Positions 17,370-25,497 of a stretch of DNA of 64,000 bases are shown one piece after another. The position numbers were made by a program, and so were the translations under genes. The notes below the pieces were generated by a model that searched no databases, was not told where the DNA came from, and worked only from the letters and a program-made list of their open reading frames with translations. The stretch is from positions 1 to 64,000 of the forward strand of contig JASLTG010000012.1 of NCBI GenBank assembly GCA_030743005.1. Direction: 5' to 3'. This stretch comes from Acidimicrobiales bacterium. Its GTDB lineage: Bacteria > Actinomycetota > Acidimicrobiia > Acidimicrobiales > Poriferisodalaceae. Position 1 is the stretch's first letter, and every line of letters starts with the position of its first letter.

Positions 17370-17987
17370 TCATCTCACCGCCAAATGCGGTTGATTACGG
17401 AAGTGTGCCGTCTCGTTAATCGATTTCACGCTCCTATGCCCGGCCCCTGAGGCCAAGACTCGAGTCACCGACGTGTAGTCAACGTCGAATTTCATAAAGT
17501 CTTGAATATCGAACTCAAGGCAACGTGCTAGGTAGGCATTAATCACGCCGCCATGACAGACGACAGCGACACGCTGACCACCGTGGACCTGGACGATTTC
17601 TTCAAGTTGGGTCACTGTGTTGGTGTACCAACTCGAGAGCGTTTCTGGCGAAGTGCTCATCGCACCCGATGCCATACGTTCCCATGCTTTCCGGTTGGTT
17701 TCTTTTAGGACTTCCATCGGAACGTAGGAACTGGAGTCCTTATCGAACTCACTGATGTCATCGCGGACAATGGCGGTAAGCCCCAATCGTTTCTCTAGGG
17801 GTTGCGAAGTCTCACGAGCTCGACGCATGGGGCTCGTATAGATGTGGTCAATCGTCTCCTCACCCAACCATGAGGCAACAGCCAAAGCTTGCTCTTTCCC
17901 GATTTCGGCAAGTGGGGGATCGGCGGGGGTCCCATCCGAATTCTGAACCTGTTGAGGTCTGCCGTGGCGAACGAAAATCAATTCCAT
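17370..17987 (-). CDS. Histidine phosphatase (phosphoglycerate-mutase-like) family protein
   Basis: A 205-residue histidine phosphatase. The phospho-acceptor motif ELIFVRHGRP opens the protein, the second site is YTSPMRRARETSQPL, and the C-terminal proton-donor His is in VAVVCHGGVINAYLA. This is the broad-specificity phosphatase pattern rather than glycolytic mutase, so the substrate is unknown. The frame is open to 18110, but ATG 17987 starts exactly at the family N-terminus and has a TATGGT box 8 nt upstream. It is divergent from pyruvate kinase. Confidence 0.8.
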   Translation of the reverse strand: MELIFVRHGRPQQVQNSDGTPADPPLAEIGKEQALAVASWLGEETIDHIYTSPMRRARETSQPLEKRLGLTAIVRDDISEFDKDSSSYVPMEVLKETNRKAWERMASGAMSTSPETLSSWYTNTVTQLEEIVQVHGGQRVAVVCHGGVINAYLARCLEFDIQDFMKFDVDYTSVTRVLASGAGHRSVKSINETAHFRNQPHLAVR

Positions 17988-17995
17988 CGAGGTTG

Positions 17996-18001
17996 ACCAT
18001 A
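17996..18001 (-). promoter_or_regulatory. Candidate leaderless -10 box for the histidine phosphatase gene
   Basis: TATGGT on the minus strand, 8 nt before the ATG at 17987; it supports the shorter start. Confidence 0.4.
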
Positions 18002-18090
18002 GAGGTTTAGTCGACTCAGTTGCCATTTTGGGCTTATTGACGATCCGGTGAACAGTGCAAATTCTTTCTGGCCTTTTCGTGATGTCTCGG

Positions 18091-18096
18091 TACCGT
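18091..18096 (+). promoter_or_regulatory. Candidate leaderless -10 box for pyruvate kinase
   Basis: TACCGT, 7 nt before the ATG at 18104. The GGAGG that follows is only 2 nt from that ATG, too close to work well as a ribosome site, so leaderless initiation is the simpler reading. Confidence 0.45.
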
Positions 18097-18103
18097 GGAG
18101 GTA

Positions 18104-19537
18104 ATGGCACGACGTACGAAAATCATCGCGACTATCGGTCCAGCCTCAGAGGACGAGTCAACTCTCCGAGGGATGATCGAAGCGGGAATGGATGTTGCGC
18201 GTATCGGTTTGGCTCATGGCACTCTGGACGAGCAGGTAGAAAAATTCCATATGGTTCGGAAAGTAGCTTCGAATCTTGGCAAACACGTCGGAATTGTGGT
18301 CGATTTACCGGGCCCGAAAATTCGTTGCGCGCCGTTCAACGAAGGGGGCATCGAACTTATCGAAGATACCCAAGTCTCTCTTGGCGTCGAGGGCTCAGAA
18401 AGTTCTAGTGACTTTATAAACGTCGACTACCCGAACTTATTGCAAGATGTCCAACTCGGCGACAGCCTTTCATTTGGTGACGGACAGGTCGTGGTCAACG
18501 TAGAGGAACGTGAGGGAGATCGCCTGAAGGCTCGTGTGATACATGGAGGGAAACTTGAGGGGCGGCCCGGTATTCACATTCCGTCAGACCGCCTCAGGCT
18601 TACTTCCCCGACTGACCACGATTTAACTCTGTTGGACACCTTTGTCGAGTTAGGGACTGACATGGTGGCTCTCTCATTTGTTCGCTCAGCTCACGACATC
18701 AGACGATTAGGTGTCGAACCCTCCCCACGCGGGCCAATGATTATCGCAAAAATCGAAACAAAGGCTGCGGTATCGAACCTTGAAGGCATCATTGAGGCTT
18801 CAGGGGCAGTCATGGTCGCTCGGGGAGATCTTGGGTCTGAAGCAGATATCGAAGAATTACCGCATCTTCAAAAACACATCATCCAAGAATGCATTGCTCT
18901 TGGACGACCAGCGATCACTGCGACTCAAATGCTTGAGTCAATGGTCTCTTCGCCTACGCCAACTCGCGCCGAAGCTTCAGACATAGCCAACGCAGTATTT
19001 GACGGAACATCGGCAGTCATGCTGAGCGGAGAGACTGCGATCGGGCGAGACCCTATTAATGCCATTCGGACGATGGCCAGGATAACGGCTCGGGCCGATG
19101 AGAAATTTAGTTACGAGAGTTGGTCTGAGCACATTCAGGCAATCCGTAGGCGATCAAAATCTGATGCTGCCTATCTACGTGTGACCGATGCTTTGACAAT
19201 GGCTGCGGCTCGAACGGCAACTGATACCGATGCAGAGGCAATCATTTGTTTGAGTCGGTCTGGTTTCACCGTTCGAAGCGTTGCCCGATTTAGGCCTAGC
19301 GTTCCACTCTTCGGAATGACCTTTGATGACCGTACTGCTAATCAGCTTTCACTTTCATGGGGGACGCGGCCACTAATTTTCAACGAACAGGCAACGCCAG
19401 CGGCAACTGCTGAGGAAGCGGTCGCCACTGCCGCTCGAGTGGGGGTAGTTCGTAGTGGGGATACCGTCGTGGTCGTGTCTGGCTCAAGTGCTGCAACTCA
19501 CGCCACTGACACCCTTAGGGTGCTACGAGTTCCCTGA
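18104..19537 (+). CDS. pyk: Pyruvate kinase
   Basis: A 477-residue pyruvate kinase, normal bacterial length. It starts ARRTKIIATIGPASEDE, has the B-domain after residue 70, the catalytic signature IIAKIETKAAVSNLEGI (about residues 211-227), MVARGDLGSE, PAITATQMLESM and SAVMLSGETAIG, and a C-terminal allosteric domain ending VVVVSGSSAAT. It makes pyruvate and ATP from phosphoenolpyruvate in the last step of glycolysis. GTG 18095 in the same frame is possible, but ATG 18104 matches the family start. Confidence 0.93.
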   Translation: MARRTKIIATIGPASEDESTLRGMIEAGMDVARIGLAHGTLDEQVEKFHMVRKVASNLGKHVGIVVDLPGPKIRCAPFNEGGIELIEDTQVSLGVEGSESSSDFINVDYPNLLQDVQLGDSLSFGDGQVVVNVEEREGDRLKARVIHGGKLEGRPGIHIPSDRLRLTSPTDHDLTLLDTFVELGTDMVALSFVRSAHDIRRLGVEPSPRGPMIIAKIETKAAVSNLEGIIEASGAVMVARGDLGSEADIEELPHLQKHIIQECIALGRPAITATQMLESMVSSPTPTRAEASDIANAVFDGTSAVMLSGETAIGRDPINAIRTMARITARADEKFSYESWSEHIQAIRRRSKSDAAYLRVTDALTMAAARTATDTDAEAIICLSRSGFTVRSVARFRPSVPLFGMTFDDRTANQLSLSWGTRPLIFNEQATPAATAEEAVATAARVGVVRSGDTVVVVSGSSAATHATDTLRVLRVP

Positions 19538-19540
19538 TCA

Positions 19541-20299
19541 GTGACGGGTTTTCGAGAAAGCATCAATGGACTCGCAATTTATCGCGGGCAGTCGGTTAAC
19601 ACGCCCCTCCAGGTTGTCTTGATCCACGGAGCCGTAGATCGCGCAGCCGGAATGATTCGCGTTGCCAGAAAGATCAATCAGTGCGAAGTGGTCCGTTACG
19701 ACCGCAGGGGTTATGGCCGTTCTGAACTCCCGGGAATACCCCGGACCTTTGACGAACATGTCGACGACCTAGAGGTCATCATAGGAGACAGGCCCACGGT
19801 GCTCTTTGGTCACAGCTACGGAGGCAGCGTTGCTCTTGCTGCTTCGGGCCGGGGCAACCCGGCAATCCGAGCAGCAATTTCTTATGAAGCTCCGCGTGGT
19901 TGGGAAGCGTGGTGGCCCCCGCCGCCTGGGGCTGATATTGATCCGGGAGATGCAGCAGAACACTTCGTTAAGCGAATGATTGGAAATGATCGGTGGCGAG
20001 ATTTGCCGGCGAACACGCGCATGAAACTCCGAAACCTTGGAACGCTCATGGTTCACGAGTTAGGCACCCAAACGAGTCAGCAGTATCGACTAGAGGACAT
20101 CAAGATCCCAGTAGTTCTTGCGGTTGGTGAACTGTCGGGAGCTCACGCGCAACGAGCAGCCATAGTCGGCGCAGAAGAAGCACCACAAGCCAAAGTGGTG
20201 CAAATCTCAGATGCCAAACATGACGCCCCAATGGCGCAGGCCAGAGAGGTTGCCGCCGTCATAGTGGACGCCATCGGACTGGCGTCCAAACCAAATTGA
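19541..20299 (+). CDS. Alpha/beta-fold hydrolase
   Basis: A 252-residue alpha/beta hydrolase with HGAVDRAAG as the oxyanion segment, VVRYDRRGYGRS, the nucleophile elbow FGHSYGGS (Ser about residue 90) and a C-terminal SDAKHDAPMAQ with the likely catalytic His. The substrate is unknown. Its GTG starts 3 bp after the pyruvate kinase stop, so the two are very likely on one transcript. Confidence 0.8.
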   Translation: MTGFRESINGLAIYRGQSVNTPLQVVLIHGAVDRAAGMIRVARKINQCEVVRYDRRGYGRSELPGIPRTFDEHVDDLEVIIGDRPTVLFGHSYGGSVALAASGRGNPAIRAAISYEAPRGWEAWWPPPPGADIDPGDAAEHFVKRMIGNDRWRDLPANTRMKLRNLGTLMVHELGTQTSQQYRLEDIKIPVVLAVGELSGAHAQRAAIVGAEEAPQAKVVQISDAKHDAPMAQAREVAAVIVDAIGLASKPN

Positions 20300-20310
20300 G
20301 CCAACAGAGG

Positions 20311-20316
20311 TAAAGT
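20311..20316 (+). promoter_or_regulatory. Candidate leaderless -10 box for the DUF3151 gene
   Basis: TAAAGT, 6 nt before the ATG at 20323. A GAGG directly before it may instead serve as a weak ribosome site on read-through transcripts. Confidence 0.4.
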
Positions 20317-20322
20317 CACCAC

Positions 20323-20763
20323 ATGTCTGAACAGCCGATTCATCTAACGCCAGGTGGCCTGCCAGAAACAGTTATCCCTAGTTACGACGCGGAGGCTGTA
20401 TCGGCGTTGACAGAGGCGCTTAGTGTCTCAGATTCCGATAAGAAGAAACAGGTTGCTGCCGTCGCGGCCCAGTGGCCTCGTTATCTCGACGCATGGGTGG
20501 CTCTAGGAAATCTCAGCGAGGATCCAACCGAGGCATACGCTTACTTCAGAGTTGGTTACCACCGAGGACTAGATACTTTGCGTGCGTCCGGTTGGCGAGG
20601 GAGTGGTTACGTGAGGTGGAACCAGAAAACCAACCACGGCTTCTTGAGGGCATTGCTCGGTTTACATCGATGCGCGCAGGCGATCAACGAGCACGACGAA
20701 GCCGAGAGGTGCGCCGAATTTCTAATGCAGTTGGATCCCTCTGGCGTGCCAGACTCGGAATGA
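20323..20763 (+). CDS. DUF3151 domain-containing protein
   Basis: A 146-residue actinobacterial DUF3151 protein. The core LGNLSEDPTEAYAYFRVGYHRGLDTLRASGWRGSGYVRW (seen in part as YFRVGYHRGLDTLRASGW, about residues 73-90) and NHGFLRALLGLHRCA are typical. The helices resemble tetratricopeptide units (WPRYLDAWVALGNL). Function is unknown. The stop overlaps the MobA ATG (ATGA), so they are translationally coupled. Confidence 0.75.
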   Translation: MSEQPIHLTPGGLPETVIPSYDAEAVSALTEALSVSDSDKKKQVAAVAAQWPRYLDAWVALGNLSEDPTEAYAYFRVGYHRGLDTLRASGWRGSGYVRWNQKTNHGFLRALLGLHRCAQAINEHDEAERCAEFLMQLDPSGVPDSE

Positions 20764-21326
20764 AAATTACTGGAGCTGTGCTTTGCGGCGGCGCATCAAC
20801 TCGCATGCGTCAAGACAAAGCATCTTTGATGCTCACTGGCCGTCCGATGGCTGAATGGGTAGCCGACGCTATGCGAGAAGCTGGAGTAGAGCCTGTGATT
20901 GCTCTCGGGGGCCAGGAGGGCCTCAGTCTGCCAGTTGTGCCTGACGAAATAGAGGACCAAGGCCCCCTGTACATTTTGATTAGTGCTTTAGAACGGTTGG
21001 GTGACATCTTGGTGTGCCCATGTGACGTGCCACTTGCATCAGCGAAGCTGTTTCGATCAATAGTGGATGCGGGAGCCGGGACTGACAAACCAGTTGTTTT
21101 AGCTAAATGCACTCAACTGCAACCATTAATCGGCCTTTATAAGGCGTCATCGATTGACCTCTTGAAGGCCGGTTATGAAGGCGGAAAGCGGGGACCAAAG
21201 CTGGTGTTGGAGGAACACGATGTTGAGGTCGTCGATGCCTCAGCTGAAGAGACGCAGAACATAAACACTCCAGCACAATTCAAAGCCCTAGTTGACGATC
21301 TAACTATCAGGAATCATGAAAGCTAG
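20760..21326 (+). CDS. mobA: Molybdenum cofactor guanylyltransferase (MobA-like)
   Basis: A 188-residue nucleotidyltransferase with the MobA signature GAVLCGGASTRMRQDKA (residues 5-21), the metal-site Asp in LVCPCDVPLAS, and LQPLIGLYKAS. MobA joins GMP to molybdopterin for bis-MGD enzymes. The frame stays open back to 20472, but the ATG at 20760 overlaps the DUF3151 stop by 4 bp and begins exactly at the family N-terminus. CTP- or other NTP-transferases of the same fold cannot be fully excluded. Confidence 0.82.
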   Translation: MKITGAVLCGGASTRMRQDKASLMLTGRPMAEWVADAMREAGVEPVIALGGQEGLSLPVVPDEIEDQGPLYILISALERLGDILVCPCDVPLASAKLFRSIVDAGAGTDKPVVLAKCTQLQPLIGLYKASSIDLLKAGYEGGKRGPKLVLEEHDVEVVDASAEETQNINTPAQFKALVDDLTIRNHES

Positions 21327-21354
21327 ATGTATCCTCTGAATGCGAGGTTGACAT

Positions 21355-21672
21355 ATGAACGTTCCCGCAATTTCAGTTGACGAGTTGGCAGGCCAGATCG
21401 CCAATCGGGCTGTCCTGGTGGACGTTCGGGAACAGTCCGAATGGGACGAAGGCCGCGTCGGAGGTAGTCGGCTCATACCTCTGGGTGAGGTCGTTGCCCG
21501 CGTAAGCGAGATTCCGACAGACGGCCCGGTTTATGTTATTTGCCGAAGCGGAGTCAGAAGTGCGGAAGCATGTGCGTATCTGCGTACGCAGGGCATCGAC
21601 GCCTTCAATGTCACCGGGGGCGTCCTAGCTTGGCTTGATTCGGAGCGCACCGTTGAGTTTGGAACTGGGTGA
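21355..21672 (+). CDS. Rhodanese-like domain protein
   Basis: A 105-residue single-domain rhodanese with active-site loop CRSGVRS (Cys about residue 63), preceded by LVDVREQSEWDEGRVGGS and followed by GIDAFNVTGGVLAWL. It carries sulfane sulfur as a cysteine persulfide. The position after MobA suggests sulfur delivery to a cofactor or tRNA, but that is inference. It overlaps the RNase D start by 4 bp (GTGA). Confidence 0.85.
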   Translation: MNVPAISVDELAGQIANRAVLVDVREQSEWDEGRVGGSRLIPLGEVVARVSEIPTDGPVYVICRSGVRSAEACAYLRTQGIDAFNVTGGVLAWLDSERTVEFGTG

Positions 21673-22928
21673 CACGCCGACGCCGATTAACGGCAACCAT
21701 CGAAGAGGCTGATGTTATTGCTGAAGAAAGCGAGGACGTTGCCTACTCTTGGATAGAAACCAAAGAACGTTTCGCTGAAGTTGTCGCGAGAGCCCTCCAA
21801 ACCGACCGCGTAGCACTTGATACTGAGTTCCATCGTGAGCGAACATACTGGCCCAAGGTCGCATTGCTCCAACTGAAGATAGACGCCGAAACCTTTCTTG
21901 TTGACCCTTTAGTAGTGGATTTGGAGCCTTTGGTTGAAGTCTTGAATAGTGACGTGGTCTTCGTTATGCACGCCGCCTCACAAGACATCGAAGTACTTGA
22001 ACGTGCATGTGGTACGGCGCCCAAGCATTTGTTCGACACGCAAGTGGCAGCAGGGTTCACCGGGATGAGCACACCGTCCTTGTCGGCATTAGTAGAGAGA
22101 TACGTAGGTATACGGCTACCCAAAGGTGATCGATTAACTGATTGGTTTGAACGTCCACTTCGAAAGAACCAACAGGACTACGCGGCAAATGATGTGAGAT
22201 ACCTGTTCGAAGTACATGACCAGCTCCTATCCGACCTCAAAGAGACTGGGCGTTTGGACTGGGCCCTCACTGAATGTGAATTAGCGCACCAACGCTTAAA
22301 GCCCAGTCTTTCGCCCGAGCTTGCATGGACGCGGATCAAAGAGGCACGGCATCTGCGAGGCAAGCCGCGCTGTGTCGCATCGGTCTTGGCTCAATGGAGG
22401 GAAATTACAGCTCAGCGAAAGGATGTCCCCATTCGGTTTATCCTGTCTGACTTAGCGTTGGTCGGGATAGCACAACGTGCTCCGAACACGCTCAACGACC
22501 TTAAAGCCATTCGCGGCCTTGATGGACGTTCTGTGAAGGACGCTGCTGGACAAGAGATTTTGAGTTTGGTGTCTGACGGAATGCGAATGACAGATGACGA
22601 AGTGGCGACTTTAGATGTCGACGAAGGACCCCAGCTAGGCAACGAAATGAGGGCCGCGGTGACACTGGTGTCGGCATGGATTTCACAAGTTGCAAAGGAC
22701 GAAGCTCTCGACCCAGCGTTGTTAGCAACTAGGTCCGATATCAATGATCTCCTCCGCGGCGCCAAAAATCCTCGCCTAGGTACTGGTTGGAGGTCCGACC
22801 TCGTTGGGACAAGGATCGAGGATTTGGTGGAGGGACGCGCCTCTTTGGCATTTGATAACGGCGGCGGTTTGGTTCTCGAACCCCGTCCTGGGTTCGTTGC
22901 CGAAAATAAAGCAAATTTCGATGGGTAA
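21669..22928 (+). CDS. rnd: Ribonuclease D
   Basis: A 419-residue RNase D. The DEDD exonuclease domain is intact: VALDTEFHRERTYWPKVALLQL (Exo I; about residues 45-66), HAASQDIEVLERACG (Exo II) and DYAANDVRYLFEVHDQL (Exo III). One HRDC domain follows (about 225-300), and a further helical part may be the second. It trims the 3' ends of tRNA precursors and other stable RNAs. GTG start with a 4-bp overlap to the rhodanese gene. Confidence 0.88.
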   Translation: MTRRRRLTATIEEADVIAEESEDVAYSWIETKERFAEVVARALQTDRVALDTEFHRERTYWPKVALLQLKIDAETFLVDPLVVDLEPLVEVLNSDVVFVMHAASQDIEVLERACGTAPKHLFDTQVAAGFTGMSTPSLSALVERYVGIRLPKGDRLTDWFERPLRKNQQDYAANDVRYLFEVHDQLLSDLKETGRLDWALTECELAHQRLKPSLSPELAWTRIKEARHLRGKPRCVASVLAQWREITAQRKDVPIRFILSDLALVGIAQRAPNTLNDLKAIRGLDGRSVKDAAGQEILSLVSDGMRMTDDEVATLDVDEGPQLGNEMRAAVTLVSAWISQVAKDEALDPALLATRSDINDLLRGAKNPRLGTGWRSDLVGTRIEDLVEGRASLAFDNGGGLVLEPRPGFVAENKANFDG

Positions 22929-23042
22929 CGACCCAATTTTTGGGCCGAATATCTGCTAGAAAAGGAGTGATTCCTGTGCGTTGTTTCACTTTGTGGCCAG
23001 CAGGGAGTCGCGAGTAGGCGGTTTGGAGACGAGGAGCCATCC

Positions 23043-23276
23043 GTGAAGAAGGGTCGTCATCGCCGGTACGAAGAGGCGCGTAAATTCCAGAGAGAGAATG
23101 CTGCAGCGTTCTCGGTTGAAGACTTTGAATTCGATGAACCTGACTTGTTCTCGAAGGAAGAAGAGGACGCGCCCGACGATCAATACGGCGACCTAGCTGA
23201 CAAGTACGATGATGACTATTCGGACCTTGCAGATAAATACGCCGATTTAGATGAGACCGAAGAGGAAAAGAGTTAG
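23043..23276 (+). CDS. Small acidic protein with tandem DLADKY repeats
   Basis: A 77-residue protein I do not recognise. A basic N-terminus (MKKGRHRRYEEARKFQREN) is followed by a very acidic half that repeats DLADKY twice with short spacers (GDLADKYDDDYSDLADKYADLDE). No Cys, no membrane segment. The GTG has GAGGAG 7 nt upstream, a proper ribosome site, which supports coding. The +/- charge split suggests a nucleic-acid- or ribosome-associated protein, but this is a guess. Confidence 0.5.
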   Translation: MKKGRHRRYEEARKFQRENAAAFSVEDFEFDEPDLFSKEEEDAPDDQYGDLADKYDDDYSDLADKYADLDETEEEKS

Positions 23277-23285
23277 AGCCTGAGG

Positions 23286-24032
23286 CTAGGTGCGTCTGAC
23301 TGTTGGGTGAGGAAGAACAACAGAGGCTGAATTGCGGCGATCCAGTTCTGTTCGGAGCCACACATATACGGTTGGGCCGCAAATTGCCGTCAGCTCGTCT
23401 TCCATCTGCGCGTACACCGGCGCAGTCCCAACGTGTGCTTGGGCGTCAGAGGTGCACCACCACCAGATATCGGTTTCTTCTCCACCCCAATCGCGTCGTT
23501 CCCACTCGCGCACCATTGTGTATATGTGCCCAGTTACCGTTTCGTGGTCTTCTCTGCGGATAGGGGCCTGCCAGCAAATTTCTGGTTTGCGGTCTATCGG
23601 TTTTGTTCCCGTGGTGAGAGCAAGGTGATGAAACGCGCAACCGGCACCGTTGGGGTGGTCGGGACGATTTTGAAAGATGCAAGCCCCATCAACTACCCGG
23701 GTCCTCCACCAACCATCATCGTCTTGCCATAAGGGCCCACCGAGGTTCGCTGCGGTGTCCTGATATTGCCAGAGTTCCGGAGTGAGATGTTTAGTCTGCT
23801 CCTGCACCTTTTCTAGGTCCTGAGCATCCGAAATGTACGCCCCATGAGTGCAGCATCCAAGTTTTTCTTCTGGAGCAGGTTCCGACGCAACCCCGGGACA
23901 GCCTGCTCCGTAGATACATGTCCAGGCACTTGTCAGGAAGGTTATGTCGAAGAGCCAAGTCCGGTGTTCACTTGGATCTTCGAAAGATAACCATTCTCGA
24001 TCTGCATTAGATGACGCTAACGGCTTCGCCAC
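23286..24032 (-). CDS. Conserved Cys-rich protein of unknown function (possible metal or Fe-S binding)
   Basis: A 248-residue protein resembling a conserved actinobacterial family without a named function. Conserved-looking Cys lie at C39 and C45 (WTCIYGAGC), C60-C61 (GCC), C118 (GACIF), C132 (GAGCAFHHLA), C153 (EICW) and C193 (WWWC); this spacing recalls the zinc- and iron-chelating YkgJ-type proteins without matching their motif. It is rich in Trp. The GTG start has a TAGGAT box 6 nt upstream, and the gene is divergent from glcD with only 28 bp between start codons. Confidence 0.7.
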   Translation of the reverse strand: MAKPLASSNADREWLSFEDPSEHRTWLFDITFLTSAWTCIYGAGCPGVASEPAPEEKLGCCTHGAYISDAQDLEKVQEQTKHLTPELWQYQDTAANLGGPLWQDDDGWWRTRVVDGACIFQNRPDHPNGAGCAFHHLALTTGTKPIDRKPEICWQAPIRREDHETVTGHIYTMVREWERRDWGGEETDIWWWCTSDAQAHVGTAPVYAQMEDELTAICGPTVYVWLRTELDRRNSASVVLPHPTVRRT

Positions 24033-24038
24033 ACCCCC

Positions 24039-24053
24039 ATCCTACGGTACGTT
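24039..24053. promoter_or_regulatory. Back-to-back leaderless -10 boxes between the Cys-rich protein and glcD
   Basis: Minus-strand TAGGAT (24039-24044) lies 6 nt before GTG 24032; plus-strand TACGTT (24048-24053) lies 7 nt before GTG 24061. The boxes are 3 bp apart, so each -35 region must fall in the other gene and two polymerases cannot bind at once. Confidence 0.55.
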
Positions 24054-24060
24054 CGTCATC

Positions 24061-25497
24061 GTGCAGATATCTCCTGATGGGAACCTTCTTGACGACTTGC
24101 GATCCGTTTTAGGGGATCGGGTTCGGGACGGTGACTTTGAATTAGGCCTGTACGGCAAGGACGGTTCAGTCCTGGAAGGACGACCATCCCTCGTTTGTTT
24201 ACCGGTCAACACAGATGAGGTACGCCAAATTGTGAAGATCTGCCGAGAACATGATCGGCCGTTCTTAGCTAGAGGTTCGGGCACCGGATTGGCGGGGGGC
24301 GCTGTACCAGTGGGTGACCCGGTGATAATTGCTACGGCAAAGATGAACCAGATCCTTGAAGTAGACCTTGAGAATCGTATTGCATGGGTTGAACCAGGAG
24401 TTCTCAATCTAGATTTGACTAAAGAACTTACGCCTCAGGGCTTTCACTTCGCGCCCGATCCGTCTAGTCAACAGGTTTGTTCAATCGGGGGAAACGTCGC
24501 CAATAACAGTGGAGGCCCGCACTGCCTCGCCTATGGGGTTACTAGCGCTCACGTAGCGGCGATCGAAGTGGTCCTGCCTGATGGAAGCGTCACACTCCTA
24601 GGTGACTTAGCGGCAGAACCGCCTGGGTACGACCTGCGAGGGCTTTTTGTTGGCTCAGAGGGAACAATGGGCGTCGCTACCAAAGTTGCTGTTCGTCTAA
24701 CTCCAAACCCACCAGCTGTCCGAACTCTTCTTCTTGACTTTCCCGATGTCCGAGACGGAGCGGCCACAGTTTCCGCGATTATTGCGGCCGGATTGATTCC
24801 TGCTGCACTGGAGATGATGGATAAGCGAGCCATAGAAATTGTCGAAGCATTCGTCAACGCTGGATACCCAACAGAAGCTGATGCTGTTTTGTTGGTCGAA
24901 CTTGATGGATTACCCGGCGGAGTCGAACATGGAGTCGAAGTTGTACGTTCAGTCGCAGAGCGACACCAAGTTGGCAACATCAGAGTTGCGGCCGATAACG
25001 AAGAGCGTGAGTTGCTATGGAAGGGACGAAAGAACGCGTTTGGGGCGGTAGCTCGAATTAAACCTGACTACTACCTCCACGACACAGTTGTGCCGCGCGG
25101 AAAGTTAGTGGAGGTGTTAGAGAAGGTATACAAAATCGCTGATGCTTATGATCTCATCGCTGTAAACGTCTTCCACGCGGGAGACGGGAACCTTCACCCG
25201 ATTTTGGCGTATGACAGCGACGAGAAAGGTGTGTTGGAACGGGTCCACGCGGCCGGACGCGCAATCGTTACCGCTTCCATTGAGGCAGGTGGAGTGCTGA
25301 GCGGGGAGCATGGAATTGGGCTTGAGAAGCGCGACTACATGGGCATGTTGTTCAGTGCGCATGATATGGCCACCCAGGATTTGGTTCGTGAAGCATTTGA
25401 CCCAGAAGGCTTTGCCAATCCGTTAAAGGTCTTGCCATCCGGGTCGCGGTGCAGCGATTCGTTTGGTCAGCATGTGCCAGACGGGGCATGGGTGTGA
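24061..25497 (+). CDS. glcD: FAD-linked oxidase, glycolate oxidase subunit GlcD-like
   Basis: A 478-residue flavoprotein. FAD-binding segments: RPFLARGSGTGLAGGAVP (about residues 76-93) and SIGGNVANNSGGPHCLAYG (about 143-161); the C-terminal domain holds NVFHAGDGNLHPIL and EAGGVLSGEHGIGLEKRD, then FDPEGFANPLKVLP. It should oxidise glycolate (or lactate) as part of a GlcDEF complex. GTG 24061 is chosen over the frame open to 23944 because of the TACGTT box and because the longer form would overlap the divergent gene. Confidence 0.85.
   Translation: MQISPDGNLLDDLRSVLGDRVRDGDFELGLYGKDGSVLEGRPSLVCLPVNTDEVRQIVKICREHDRPFLARGSGTGLAGGAVPVGDPVIIATAKMNQILEVDLENRIAWVEPGVLNLDLTKELTPQGFHFAPDPSSQQVCSIGGNVANNSGGPHCLAYGVTSAHVAAIEVVLPDGSVTLLGDLAAEPPGYDLRGLFVGSEGTMGVATKVAVRLTPNPPAVRTLLLDFPDVRDGAATVSAIIAAGLIPAALEMMDKRAIEIVEAFVNAGYPTEADAVLLVELDGLPGGVEHGVEVVRSVAERHQVGNIRVAADNEERELLWKGRKNAFGAVARIKPDYYLHDTVVPRGKLVEVLEKVYKIADAYDLIAVNVFHAGDGNLHPILAYDSDEKGVLERVHAAGRAIVTASIEAGGVLSGEHGIGLEKRDYMGMLFSAHDMATQDLVREAFDPEGFANPLKVLPSGSRCSDSFGQHVPDGAWV

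Noticed and set aside
22932..22944. CCCAA-TTT-TTGGG just after the RNase D stop, considered as a terminator
   Set aside because: Very short stem with a 3-nt loop and no U-run after it.
23944..24060. 39-codon extension of glcD
   Set aside because: It would overlap the divergent Cys-rich gene and shows no family similarity.
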